Assembly: GCA_021234155.1 (NCBI GenBank)
Contig: JAJEKV010000033.1
Span: forward strand, 6,128,635-6,192,634
Direction: 5' to 3'
DNA: 64,000 nucleotides
Origin: Isoetes taiwanensis
Taxonomy: Eukaryota; Streptophyta; Lycopodiopsida; Isoetales; Isoetaceae
In this document: positions 12,871 through 24,792 of the stretch, in pieces
How positions within the stretch are numbered: the stretch's first letter is position 1
Layout of the letters: the number at the start of each line of letters is the position of its first letter
Notes under the pieces: generated by a model
Database searches by the model: none
The model's input: only the letters and a program-made list of their open reading frames with translations
Told to the model about the DNA's origin: nothing
Program-made: the position numbers and the translations under genes

Positions 12871-14274
12871 CATTCAAAAAAAAGAAGGGAGTATTCATCA
12901 GATAAAACTTTTAATTATATCATGCAGAAGTTGATGATGCCGTTCTTGTATCTGCTTGGAAAAAACGTTCGTCTAGCAGAAGATGTCTTATCTTACCTCT
13001 ATTCTTGAAATGGCAAGCAAGAATCACGCTGATGTCGGAACATGTAAAACACATTTAGGGTTGCAAACACACTACAATGATGCCTCATAGCCATGTATCC
13101 ATGTGTCTTATAACAACTTTTTTTTGCAACCCTGTATCTATAACAACCTTTCTGTGTAACGGATTTGAAAGAACCTGTCTTCTTCTGCTCCAACAACTCG
13201 AATGAGATGTGAAATGGTGGCGGGGAATTTTTTATGAGCGGGCCACTAGCAACTATTTTTCTCATTCGTTTCATATATATTGAGATCCAAGGGACTAATG
13301 AGATCCCGTTTTTCTCGGCCGTCCGTATAGATTGAGATCCAAGGGATTAATGATATTCTACATCATTTTTAGCAACACGTGGATAGGCTAGGAGGAATCG
13401 AGATAAGGTGCCACTTGAGGTTAGACTGTTGTGCTAAAAAAAAAAAGAGCAGATTTTTGAATGATATGCATGTGCTATCTCCAACTGCTGCATAAGCTCT
13501 ATTATATCTTTGTTCGAAGCCTTCGTGGTGGTTGCAGATTTCACATGTTTAACATATAAAACTAGGCTTATTCATAAGATAAGAGTTACTATGCTGTTAA
13601 TGCATGGACTGCAACAATGATCAATGTACTCCATTATGTCAACCTTACAAATGGATTTGCCTTGTGAAATAAAAGCAACAATAACAGTTTTGGTCAATAT
13701 TCCAAGGCTTACATAATAGGACAGCTATGGAACAGGAGAGTCTTTGAAATGGCATATTTCCTTTAGGGCAGAAATTCAGTTCCTACAACTACGATGACGA
13801 AGATGACCTTAGCACATTTTGCAGCCTTCCTCTATAAGCATGTGGATGAAATTAGCAAAGCTTCAGTTGACCAGATTGCTAAAAAAGTAGTAACTACATT
13901 TCCTGAGAATATGAAACACGTCCAATCCAGTCGATACGCATCCAGTCCCACTTCTATGACAAATGACAAGAAAGTTGGTCCCTACACCAAGTCACTTTGT
14001 CTGCTTCAACAAAGCGGAGGCATGCTTTAAGCAAAGTGTCAATCTGCTAAGTCTGCTATAATCTAGAAGATTGGTTAGTGCCATGAAAAACAAATGGACT
14101 TTTAACCAAACATATGGGTGTAACTCTTGCGACAAAGCAAGGGTAAGCATAAACCTGTAGAACTCCTCTTGAGCCATTTTACACTCAGAGTGTAACACAA
14201 AGTATTAACTGGCAGTATTGCTTACAAATAAGAACAAAATTGTTTACATTCAAAGTTACAAACAGAAGCAACAC
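12871..14274. other. Intergenic and 3' flank of SF3A2
   Basis: No coding region recognised. The part next to 14275 should contain the 3' UTR of the minus-strand SF3A2 gene; I see no clear AATAAA there. Confidence 0.5.
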
Positions 14275-15956
14275 TCATTGTTGACGCATTATCATCGAAG
14301 GAGGCGGCGGTGGTGGTCTCATAACCTGTGGTGGTGCTGGAATGGAAAATCCTTGAGGCGGCATAGGTGGAGGTGGCGGCCTTGCCATTACTTGAAAACC
14401 CTGCATCTGTGGTGGAGGAAAACTTGCACTAAGATTTTGCATGGGTCGTGGCACTCCTAAACCAGTGGGCATCATAGGTGGGGGTGGTCGTAAAGGCATT
14501 CCACCGGGAGGTGGTGGCGGAGGCATTGGTGCCCCATTTGCAGCTGCTAGTGCTGTAGCTAAAGCAGCAGCTGCCTTAGCAGCTTCTTGAATTTTGGACT
14601 TGAAATACAGTTGTAGCTGCACAGAAAATTGAACACGGTCATCTTACCATTACCAATATTCTTAACAATAATCACAAGGAACATACCGTAAAGGACCTTG
14701 AAATGGGATCCCAATGAGTGAAAAACTTGTTAGCTGTTTGATCGATTTCAATGCTGGGTATCTACAAGCATGAACAAGTTAAAGTCAGACAGTTATTTTA
14801 AAAATAAGAATCCCAATCGCATTCGATGATTACCTTAAAAGCGATGATTTCATATGGCTCAGCAGCAAAAAGAAGATACTGATATCGCTTGTCAAACGGT
14901 TGAATTCTCTGTAAGGGCATAACATAAACACATGTGAAATAGAACTAAAATGACCACCAGCAGAAGATATACCTGTTCATAAGAAGACATAAAGCGATGC
15001 CTAGGTTTTGCATTGTCCTCTATCTCCGGATATGCAATCTGCAAGCAAAAATGTCCCCTATCATCTCACAATCCATGCAACAACATGGTTCAACTAACAT
15101 TACCTGAAAGAGAAGAGAATGTTGAGATGTCTCGGGATCGTACTGCTTTGTCACCCTATATCCAGGCCTGCCAATCTTGACTGCAAATTATTCAAAGACA
15201 TGTCAGGTGGGTTCTGAATTCCTAGTTGCACTATTCATGCAAAAGAACAATGCCACAGATATTTCTAGAAAATAATGCCACACAGATTTCTAGAAAATAA
15301 TGCCTCAAAGATTTCTAGAAATAATGCCACGGAGACTTCTAGAAGAATAATGCTACAGAGAATAATGGCAGTATTCTTCGTGTGGGTTGTAATTTGTAAA
15401 TGATTCTTTTAGAAAATGGCACAACTGGACTTTATGCTTAACATTTTCAATGCCAGCTACTCCAAAATAGTGGATTATGTTCAAAAGCAGAAGTACCATA
15501 TTGGTAACAAATATAGACCAAACTGAAGCGTTTAAAGCTTGCCTGTTTTCCGCGGGTTGACCTTCCTCTTGTTTGGTTGGGGCAAAACAGGTGCATCCTG
15601 TGCCTCACGAGCTGCGCGTTTTGCTAAATTCGTCTGATGTCTCTTTCCTTGTGTGTGTGCCAAATAATTTCCTTCGTTGTTATGAAGTGTGAGACACAAT
15701 TTACATTCATAGCTGCAAGTTGAAAAGGCGGGCCTCTTATTTGAGACTTAAACAGAATAATCAAAGAAACCTACACAATGAAACAGAATAAAAAAACCCC
15801 TGACCTGCCAAGGTGGTTGCGCATAAAATAAGGGTCTTTAGTAAGGTCGATGGTCTCAAGAGCCAAGCGCCGGAGCCGCTCGCGCCGATCAATGGCCTCA
15901 TTTTGAGCAGAGGCCGCACCTCCGCTGCCCGGTTTGCTGCCCCACTCTCTATCCAT
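14275..15956 (-). CDS. SF3A2: Splicing factor 3A subunit 2 (SF3a66 / PRP11 homologue)
   Basis: Seven exons on the minus strand: 15805-15956, 15543-15712, 15104-15180, 14973-15038, 14834-14908, 14687-14761, 14275-14616. Phases agree and the product is 318 residues. It starts MDREWGSKPGSGGAA, the plant SF3A2 N-terminus. A matrin-type C2H2 zinc finger follows (C54, C57, H70, H76 in YECKLC...HTQGKRH), then KIGRPGYRVTKQYDPE, AYPEIEDNAKPRHRFMSSYE, EPYEIIAFK and FFTHWDP. The C-terminus is rich in Pro, Met and Gly, as in the family. SF3A2 is part of the SF3A complex of U2 snRNP, which recognises the branch point in the nucleus. Intron 2 uses a GC donor (ACAG|GCAAGC). The gene appears intact. A LINE lies head-to-head about 100 bp upstream of the ATG. 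Confidence 0.97.
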
Positions 15957-16059
15957 CTCCCTTCCTTCACCTGTTTACACAAGGTTCCCAAACAAGGTTT
16001 TGAGTCCTAAGGTCTTCGTGCAGTTTAGGGCTGCCACGTGGCAGAGGCAATTTTCAAAG

Positions 16060-18187
16060 GGCCATGTTTAAGGGTCGGGTTGCCATGTTTCGTCACATAA
16101 GAGGCGTGAATGTGCAAATGGATAAAAAAACAACCTTACTTTGTGCTGCTCAAATGGGCAGGGCAGCCGCTTGTGCCGGTCCTCACTACCCTGTTCAACA
16201 GAGCATTGCAGGAAGGTTTCCCCCACAATGGACCATAAGCAGGGTTGTTCCCATTCACAAGGCGGGCGACCCACACTGTCCGGCCAATTACCGGACGATC
16301 ATGGTCAGTTCAGTATTTGCCAAACCGCTATCGGCATTCTCAGTAGCGATTGACCCCTGGGCGGAGGCAGCAGATGTGCGAGCCCTCACCTGGCAGGGCT
16401 TCAGACCCGCCACTCAACGATTGACCATATCTTTTTGCTGCGGGCGATTGAAGGCAAAAGGAATCATCGGCAGGACTTGTATTCTTTGCTTTGTGGACTT
16501 CGCGAAGGCTTTTGATGATTCCCCCGGGAAAAGCGTGGGCTAGAGTCGTCAACTGGGGCTCATTTACGTCGCGTAATGCCATATCTGAGTTGTATGAGAG
16601 TTGTTTTGGCGGGGATGCGGCCGGCCAGCCAAGCATTCACCGGTAGTATATCGGTCCGGCGGTGCCCCTCTCACCAACACTTTTGGCCTCTACATTGTCG
16701 GTTAGAGCCTTGGCTTCTCCCGAGCATGGGGGGATGGCATACAACTTTTGCACGGGTCATCCGCCCGGCTCATCTATGCGGACGATGTTGGCTGGCGGCC
16801 CACACCCCGAAGCTATGCAGTCTCACCTGGATGCCCTAGACACATTTTGTCGGGGCTCTGAACATGCGGCGTGAATCGGCCAAGACCGGGGTGGTTCTCA
16901 TATCCTCTTCCGTCACCCCATGCCTCCTGCACTCACATATCGGGGGCGGTTTTGTGGGCGTCCGCCCACCTACAAGTACCTAGGGGGTGGAGTTCCCCTC
17001 CTTGCTTTCTGGCTGGGGGCGTCTATCGCTTGCGGATGACAATGGCCGGAAAAGCGCTTTATGCCATCGGGAACAACGATCCCGAGGCGAGCTCTATGAT
17101 TGGGGCCATCGGTCACATCTGTTTTGAGCGGTCGAGCTGTCGTCATGCGACGGTCGAGGTTTGGGGGACGGTCATCTCTTTGGCGACACTGGAATGACTT
17201 GGGCGGTCGCGAGAAGGCATTTTAGCCACGGGCACTTGGGGTGAAACCCTCGGTCCCCTATCGGTCTGCTGCAGGCGGATTCTTGCGCCGGCAGGCGACG
17301 TATGATAAACACATCGTCTATTCGTCTATTTTTGGCGGTGGCTATGGGTGATGCTTTCGGCTCCCTTTTGGCTTACACTTGTGGCAATGGGTCCTGGCGG
17401 CTCGGGGAACTGTTGGAGGCTAAAGAGATCGGTGGTTCGCCCGGATGGAGCGTCGCGGGAACCTGAATGCGTGCGGTGGACCCGGCGGCCGATCATGGCG
17501 GCTGCGGGAGTACCTAGGCGCTTGCTTCCTTGGCGGGCTCACGGGACCTGGCGCTCTAGAAGCGAGTCAAAGCGGCCCATTACAAAGGAGCACATCAACC
17601 CGTGTTAGCGGGGCCTGACTCTACTGCGTTCCCGGTTGCCCTGAAAAGCGCGAATCATTGCCTCCATTCGCCGGATGCCCACCATCTTACGCGCTCCGAG
17701 GCGGGCGGCGGTGGATTGGGGAGCCCCGCCGGGGCGAGCTCTGTCGGTCTTTGTCAAGCGGGTGCCATTGAGGATGAGTCTCACACTTTCGAGTTGCGGC
17801 GTTCACTTTGGTCAGGGCCAAATACGGCTCTCTTAAATGCGGCGGACTTGCCCTTACATTTGCCGATGAACACACCGTCGATCACAGCCACGGGTCATTA
17901 CATTCGAGAGGAGTCTTTGGACTGCGAGTCACCTTTGCCCCCTTTGGCTGCCGTGATTGGGCACTACAGTGCGGTGCATATTTGTATATATTTCGCGTGT
18001 TTTCGGCATTTTATATGTTAGGGCGGTTTGTCGGCCGGGTGATTGCTTCCACGGTTTTCCCTCGAAAACCCTTGGTGGGGTTTTAATCCGAGGCGATAAA
18101 AAAGCTTCTGCTGCGTTTTTGTATTGGGTCCCATAGACCGATTGGTCTCCGTGGACGATAAAAATACCTTCCTTCCTTCCTTCCTTT
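16060..18187 (+). mobile_element. Degenerate GC-rich non-LTR retrotransposon (copy A of a microsatellite-tailed family)
   Basis: Broken frames keep RT signatures: PPQWTISRVVPIHKAGDPHC and PANYRTI near 16.2-16.3 kb, CFVDFAKAFD (RT motif with the first catalytic Asp) at about 16.49-16.51 kb, and LIYADD-like and EAMQSHLDALDTFCRG signals near 16.78-16.85 kb. Many frameshifts and stops follow. The 3' end has two stem-loops and GTGGACGATAAAA, then a (TTCC)n tail at about 18168-18187. Composition is far more GC-rich than the neighbours. The RT type and tail fit an APE-type LINE. The 5' end lies just upstream of SF3A2. Confidence 0.85.
18053..18148 (+). other. LINE 3'-end stem-loops, copy A
   Basis: GGTTTTCC (18053-18060), AAAACCC (18065-18071) and GGGTTTT (18078-18084) allow two competing hairpins around the same central arm. 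A terminal stem-loop AGACC-gatt-GGTCT is at 18135-18148, followed by the conserved GTGGACGATAAAA. The same arrangement occurs at 32.73-32.82 kb and, on the other strand, at 45.5 kb. Confidence 0.7.
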
Positions 18188-20177
18188 CGCCATATGCGAG
18201 AACCTGCTCCCGCACCTGCCCTTCCCTTTACATCCACTCGAGATCTGGCATCGCCATGCCAGCGTGGACGAAGGCCTCACGCAACTATTGCATTCGCAGG
18301 GCAAGAGATGGCCATTCTGGGCCAACCGTTCCTGAACACGGGTACAAGGGCCATCACTCGCTACCACTTCTGGCTTTTTGGCCCGTTATCCACCACATCG
18401 AAGTCGAGTGAATTACCACTAATCAGATCCATAATGTTCTTCTCTGTCGAATTGGAGACGAATATGGAGTGAAGTGCCTCACACAATCGGGCAAGGGCAC
18501 CATCAGTCGGATGGGACTTTAAAAAAGGGAGGGAATTGCCACTCGAACAACATCCCTCCCTCGTCTTGAATTGCTCCAGCCTGCATTAGTACAAAGGTAA
18601 GCGCATTTCATTCTCTTTGGGTTGTTCTTAGCTCTTAGCCTTGATCTAACTGATTTCTTGTTCGCATGCAATGCCATGGAAATGTGGAAGAAGATTACTG
18701 GCATTACCAGCTTCAACCTATACTGGAAACTGTTGAACACTCCCTCCCCTCCCAAGAAGAGAGAGTGTCGTGATTCGAGCGCCTCTCAGCAGGCCGAGGA
18801 TGTCGACTAGTTCATTCTGAAGAACTGTCTTGTGAATCACCAAGAAATTTCAAATGTAGGAGGCTCAAACCTTAATGGAAGTTACACCAGAAATATCTGA
18901 TCAGGTGCAACATGCCAAGGATGATCACAATATAGTTCATTATCGTGTAGCAATTGCTGAAGGGGATTGGGTTAAGTTTGAGAGCCCAGTTGATTAAGGA
19001 AGCTGTTGTTTGTCGGTTGTTATAGTTGTTGGCCAAATGGACACTTATATAACTAAAATATAGCCCTCTTATATGCCTTAAAGTACCTGGAGTAGAATCA
19101 CAGAAGCGTGTGCCAAATTCCTTCTTAATTTATGAAAAAAATGCATGAATTTGGAGTGCATTTTTTTGAATGAATTATATTGATTTACCACGTCACCAAA
19201 AGTTAATTGGGCGTTTGAATTGTGTTAAACTCGAATCAATGATGGAAATTCTAATTACATAAAATGCCAAATCAAGAAAATTTTTCCTCTTAACACTAGA
19301 GTTGTTACTGGAACTATTTTGGGTTCATCCACCAGAATTGGTCCAGAGCATAAAGGGGTCCAAACGTTTCTAAAATTGAAAGTAATTGACGTTTTATGAT
19401 AAAATATGTTGATTTGCATGTTTTCATGTTTCGTTGCTATTAGATGGCATTATATGAAGTCGTCAAACCATTTTTAGCTCAAAAAAACTGTTTGAGGTTG
19501 TGAATTGTTTCTCCTTTACTATAACAAGTTTTGACGTAAGACTTGCGGCCATAAGTTGTCAACTCTAAGAGCTATAGTCCAATAATTTTTAGAAGTGTCT
19601 ATAAGTCATGTTGATCTCAATTTTCACTAAAGAAGATTCGATACAGAATCCAAGACAAAAATAGAACTAACGTGGTTTAACTAAACTCATATATAAGCTT
19701 TCTAAGGGCAATAAATGATGCACTCCATTCATTCCACTTATACATTCATAATAAAGAATTTTATGAACTTAAATATGGTGAATAACCATGTATTCTTTAC
19801 ATTTAGAAGTGGTTGCCACTACACAAAATTAGAGTTTAGCTAAGGTAATAATACAAAAAACTCATTTTTTATGGTAGGCAATATTTTTTATGAATGTCAC
19901 CCTTCCTTGGCAACATAGATCTTGAATTTAATGTTAAAGTAACATATTATGTACAAGATTTGATTTAAAATAGACATGGACCATTTCTGGTTTGTACTTA
20001 GGCTTGCCATATTTTAAAGCAAGATAGCATTCTTTTTCAACTCATGATTGACGAAACATCTAATAGAAGTTTAAAATATAGTTTGTATCGTCTTAATGAA
20101 ATTGCTCCTTAATCTGAGGGCTTCTCTTCTTCTAGATGTAACATGACTAAGATTCAATATAAGATTTTTGGTTTCAG
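18188..20177. other. No gene recognised; contains a dispersed repeat
   Basis: AT-rich. The segment at about 19905-20000 (starting GGCAACATAGATCT) is clearly related to 30370-30460, so part of this stretch is repetitive. A short open run near 18880-18995 (with GDWVKFESPVD) has no family I can name. Confidence 0.5.
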
Positions 20178-20687
20178 GTGGGCGAATCAGTTTGGCTTAA
20201 GATTAAGGTAAAACAAACCAAGCTTAAGATTGGTAACTGCAAGAAGTTGGCACCCAGATGGGCTGGGCCGTTCAAAATCATTGAACGTGTTGGAGAACAG
20301 GCATATCGCTTGGATTTGCCACCCCGCTTGAAGATCCACAAGGTCTTTCACGTGAGTCTTCTGAAACAACACACCCCTGATCCAGAGGAGGTTTTGGAAA
20401 CCCCAACCCTCCTAGAAATGACAGAAGAGCAGCTGGAGATAGTGCCTGAAGCTCTTCTTGATCGAGCTTATAAACAAACCAGAAGGACTCAAATGTTGCA
20501 ATACTTGGTTAAGTGGAAGCACTTACCAGTTGAGGATGCTACCTGGGTGATGGAGATAGACCTTGAGAAACACTATCCGGACTTCATGCGGGAATCTCAA
20601 GGCCGCACCATCAACGATGCTATCAACCCCGCACCCGGTGGTAAGCTTGGAAGCTTGATTGCCAAGAGTAACGCTCTAGAGGGGTAG
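20178..20687 (+). CDS. Chromovirus (Ty3/gypsy) integrase C-terminus with chromodomain, truncated
   Basis: The frame holds the integrase C-terminal module: KLAPRWAGPFKIIERVGEQA, YRLDLPPRLKIHKVFHVSLL. It is followed by a chromodomain: QYLVKWKHLPVEDATW and the acidic/aromatic end LEKHYPDFM. This is the usual end of plant chromovirus Pol, where the chromodomain targets integration to certain chromatin. The protease, RT, RNase H and integrase core are missing upstream, so only the 3' tail of the element remains. It stops with TAG and is followed by about 600 bp and then a polypurine tract and LTR, in the expected order. Confidence 0.9.
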   Translation: MGESVWLKIKVKQTKLKIGNCKKLAPRWAGPFKIIERVGEQAYRLDLPPRLKIHKVFHVSLLKQHTPDPEEVLETPTLLEMTEEQLEIVPEALLDRAYKQTRRTQMLQYLVKWKHLPVEDATWVMEIDLEKHYPDFMRESQGRTINDAINPAPGGKLGSLIAKSNALEG

Positions 20688-21302
20688 ATGCATCGTAAAT
20701 AATAATAGTTACCGATGATGAGATCATCTTTGTGTTCTCTAGGACGTGGTGTACTGTCGATGTTGACATGACCACGAATTGCTTGGAGAGCATATAGTTG
20801 ATAGGCCGCGTTCATCTCGGCTATAATGGGAACTTGACCATTCCTTATGCCACCCTGAATTGCAAACCGTAGACATGATAGGTTCCCTTGTAGATAGGGT
20901 TTTCTTTTATTCATTACAGGGGGTGGTCCCTTCAACCACAATCTATTTATATTATTTATATATACTGATATATTGACATGCGCAGGCCAGTGAGCAGTTT
21001 GTGACCTGCCCATGTACAGAGGGTTGCTGATGGCCCGACTTTTTCAGATCCGTTTTGTTTACATGTGTTATTTTCGTCGTCTATGATGTTTTAAAATTGG
21101 ACTTCGGTCCTTGAACTTTCTTTGATGATAAGTCTGTAAAATGCACTTTGGTGCTTACACTCTCATATATTTTCAACTTCAATGTATTACTGTCTGAAAT
21201 AATGAGTTATCTTCCTTTCTTAAGTATACTTTCTCCTATTTCAGTTTCCTCAAGTAACTGTCTTTGATTAACTAACCCCAATGCTGAGGACAGCATTATT
21301 TC

Positions 21303-21316
21303 TAAGGGGGGGAGAA
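21303..21316 (+). other. Polypurine tract of gypsy element 1
   Basis: A-G run AAGGGGGGGAGAA directly before the LTR start TGTGACG. This is the position and composition expected of the plus-strand primer of an LTR retrotransposon. Confidence 0.8.
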
Positions 21317-22436
21317 TGTGACGTTCCAAGTATTTATACGGTATACGCATAAATATATTGACACGTCACCCAGTAAAGGTACGCCACCATGGGGTACTGT
21401 AACCTAGGGGGTTGACCTAAAAGGGATTAAATTAGCTATGCTAATTTAATCATTGAGGATAATAACCTAAGATTAGGGAATTAATGTCTAAATGCTTTGG
21501 GAAGGCGCCACCTGGCCTAAATCGATTGGCCAGCATGGGGAATTCCAGACTGAGCCATCAACTTGACCCTATCCCTAATTGACCCCCCTAATCGTCCAAG
21601 AGGAGCAGGAGCTGAGCGCCCACCTTTGCCAAGCACCTTTACCTGTGTGTCCAGAGCTGAGCGCCAAGTCCAGGGAAGATGGAAGCATCAAATGACAACG
21701 GATCCAGCAGGAACTCAGGTGGGTGGTTAGTATAGTTTGAGAATTCTAGGGTAGCGCCCCTGTTGGGCACTTGTTGTGTTTGTTTAGTCTGTTCTCTCTG
21801 TGCTTTGGGTAAAAGCATGTTAGGGTGTACCACTTTTGGAACCTGCAAAAGTACATACACTAGGTACTTCCGAACTGGGTACTTTCTCATTTTTATTTTC
21901 CTTAAAACTAGTACAAAGGTCCAAAATAAAAGTCAAGGACACATTAATATTCAAAGTTAAGATAAAGATAATGCTACCGGAGACCAAAATATATATAAAA
22001 GTTCTAAAATGTAACTTTTATTGAGATATTACACGGGTACCCAGTACCCAGTCATGGGTACCTTTTTAGGTACTTTTTTAGTCACTAAATAATACTTTTT
22101 AAGGGACACCCTAACATGCTTTTACCCCTTTACTTGTAGGAACTAACCCTTGATTGTAAAGGTGAGTTCTCTTTATTTCTGATTCTGGTCTTGCTCTTAA
22201 AGGATGGATTGATAGTTCTTTGCATAGTATTACTCTGGAAATGGGGGAATTAAGGGGGGTAGAGACCTCTGAGCCATGTTAGTAGTATACTCCTAAGTTG
22301 ATCCCTGTATTTCCCATTATATGCGGCCTGTGTGCAAGAGACCACCGGGTCGTAGATGCTATGGAATGGCTTAGCACCAGAGAAGGGACGCAGTGGTGAA
22401 GTGGGGGTGGGGTCTTGCATGAACATAAAAGGCTCC
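21317..22436 (+). repeat. LTR of gypsy element 1 (3' LTR, cut by element 2 and by a MITE)
   Basis: Begins TGTGACGTTCCAAG and is clearly homologous to the LTR at 22440-24004 through blocks such as GTATTTATACGG, CCTAGGGGGTTG and GGGGTGGGGTCTTGCA. Homology runs up to ATAAAAGGCTCC, then stops where the second LTR begins. So this LTR lacks its 3' part and looks interrupted by the second element. It also carries a 321-bp MITE at 21807-22127. Confidence 0.85.
21807..22127. mobile_element. MITE with long terminal inverted repeats inside the LTR
   Basis: Terminal inverted repeats start GGGTAAAAGCATGTTAGGGT and end with the complementary ...AACATGCTTTTACCC. The flanks show CTTT on both sides (21803-21806 and 22128-22131), a candidate 4-bp target-site duplication. 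The body is AT-rich without coding capacity. The sequence is absent from the sister LTR at the matching place, which supports insertion. Confidence 0.85.
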
Positions 22437-22439
22437 TGG

Positions 22440-24004
22440 TGTGACGTTCCAAGTATTTATACGGTCTACGTGTAAATACATTGACACGTCACCAGTATAG
22501 ATACCCACCCTGGGGTATGATAACCTAGGGGGTTGGCCACAAGGGATTTAATTAGCTATGTTAAATTAACTATAAAGGATAATTATCTAAATACTTGCTA
22601 ATAAGTCACCTAATGGTGGGAAGGCGCCATTTGGCATAACCTGAGTGGCCAGCATGGGGGTTGCTAAACTGAGCCACCAAAGGAAGCGCCACCCCCATCC
22701 AAACCCCAACTTCGACCCAGCCAGCACCAAGGAGCAGCTAGGCGCTCAAGGAACGATTCTTTGAACATCCCCAATCGCCCGAGACACCGACATTTTCTCG
22801 CCACCCCAAGACAAAGACTATGGAGGCACCCCTTGACAACGGCTCCAGCCGAAACTCTGGTTAGTGGTAGTTTAACTTGCAAATTGTAGATTAATACTTT
22901 GGTATTCTTTTCTGGTTAGTTCTGGTTGAGATTAACCCTTCTTTGGCTTGGGAATACTTTTCAATTATGAATGATGCTGTTATGGGATGGTCGATGTCTC
23001 TATGAGTTAGTTTAGTAGTTCCAGTAAACAGGGATTAAAAGGGGGGTAGAGGCCTCTGAGCTTGGGTATAGAATGCTCCTAGTACTTCCGTTAACACCCT
23101 ACTAGTTTAGGCTGTGCACAAGAGCCCTTAGGGTCATAGGCGCTATGGTGCGGCTTAGCACCGGACAAGGGACACCTGAGTGGTGAAGTAGGGGTGGGGT
23201 CTTGCACGAGCATAAAAGGCTCCCGAGACTCCTCTGATGGGCTAGGCGATAGCGGTCACGTAGAGGGCGGGTATGGGTCCGACACTCCCACAGGTGCGGT
23301 GGTGTGACCCGTATGGGGCACCATGTGTACTTTGAGTAGATTTAGGGTGAGTAAGTTGGGTGCGGATGCGGGGGTGTTGGCCGCGCGCGTGTTCTCTAGC
23401 TCACCCATGGAACCATTTGTGATCACGAAGGGGGCGCTTCCCGACCGCCTCATCGGACGGTGTCATGAACACGGAGTAGGCTCAAAGGGTGATACCACGA
23501 GTGCGTCTCGGGAAGGCTATAGCGAAGCCATAGCGTGAATCGACCCATCCGCAAAGTGTGCACGGGAGGGGCGGATGGAGTGGACAACCCTAGCCGATGT
23601 TCTATGCCGATAGCGCCATGCCAAGACTTCGGTCTGCTGATCTCCTGAGACCCAGCCGTCAGTCGCTCCTCACTAGAGTCTGAACCGGGGTAGAACCTGG
23701 GTTTTGGGTGTTTTCTTAGCTTAGATGCATATTCTTTGCCGTTGGTACTTGGATGGATGTGCCACCCCTCGTGGTGGTTATTTATATGTGATTTATGTTG
23801 TATGCTAACCTTGTATTCATGCTTCCAGCGGACGTAGGCGCCCATCGGCGTGGGCGAATGACCCCTCCGTGTCCTTCACCGGCGTCTCGTACGTAGGCGG
23901 GTTAGATGGATGGAGGCCACGCTCGTGGCGAGATGGTCGCCATGGGAGAGGAAAGTCCCCGTATGTATACGACCGGGGGTCGTATATATTCAGGGAGCGT
24001 CACA
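22440..24004 (+). repeat. Long LTR (1565 bp) of gypsy element 2 (5' LTR)
   Basis: Starts TGTGACG and ends CGTCACA, a 7-bp terminal inverted repeat with the standard TG...CA. It is followed one base later by a primer-binding site. Contains long GC-rich stretches near 23.3-23.9 kb. Homologous to the LTR at 21317-22436 but clearly diverged. Confidence 0.9.
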
Positions 24005-24005
24005 G

Positions 24006-24018
24006 TGGTATCAGAGCC
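24006..24018 (+). other. Primer-binding site (initiator tRNA-Met)
   Basis: TGGTATCAGAGCC, complementary to the 3' end of plant initiator tRNA-Met, lies 1 bp after the LTR end. This fixes the orientation of element 2 and the LTR boundary. Confidence 0.92.
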
Positions 24019-24792
24019 GTGATTTGGTTGTTTTCGAAATCATAGCACCGCCAAACACTAACTTCGTGAGTAATACGGTAGTTAGGAGGAGGCTAAGTTA
24101 ATGTGTTGTTAGTCCTCTTTGATGTTTGGTTCGGTGTTAGGTTAAATTGAGAAATTGTAGCTTTAAAGAAGATAGGGCGACTGGAGGGCCCAAGATTGGA
24201 AGAGATGTAAATAATAGTGGGTAGCTCAAAAGACAGAGAAGGTGGTTCCATTGGATCGGGCGTACTTAAATTACCCTAGAACAGTTGTCTCCCGGCGAAA
24301 AAATGGTCAAGGGCAGGCCGGAAAACCAATTCGGGCGCCGCTTGCTTTTTATCGTCTTGTAGTCACGGTGGAAGAGCCAAAAATGCAGTCGGCCCGGCCC
24401 GACGGATGGGGAGTCAACGCGGCCCGAAAAGTCAACTTCGAGGCGCTTGCTTTTTCGGCGATTCTAGTCGAGGCGGAGCCAGCGTATAATGTACGGCCGG
24501 GCCCAGTATGCCCCGCGTATTTCCGCCGTATAATTATTTTATAATAACAAAATTAAAAAGTTAATAAGAAAAATTTTAAAATTTTAAAAGTTAACTGGCC
24601 GTTAAAAATTTCTTTTTTGTTATTTCGCCTTGCCTTCAGCGCTTTCGATCGCCTGAGCCGACGCCCGCCATCGCCACCAGACCTGACTTTGCTCTTCCGC
24701 CCTTGTGCCTTGCGAACCCTAGCGCCTCCTTTGCCGTCTCCTTCGCCGCCAGCGCCTCACTGCCCGCCGTCGTAGACCTTAGTGCCACAGCT

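Noticed and set aside
23256-23845. Open frames within the LTR on both strands
   Set aside because: They fall inside the GC-rich part of the 1565-bp LTR and lack motifs; length follows from composition.
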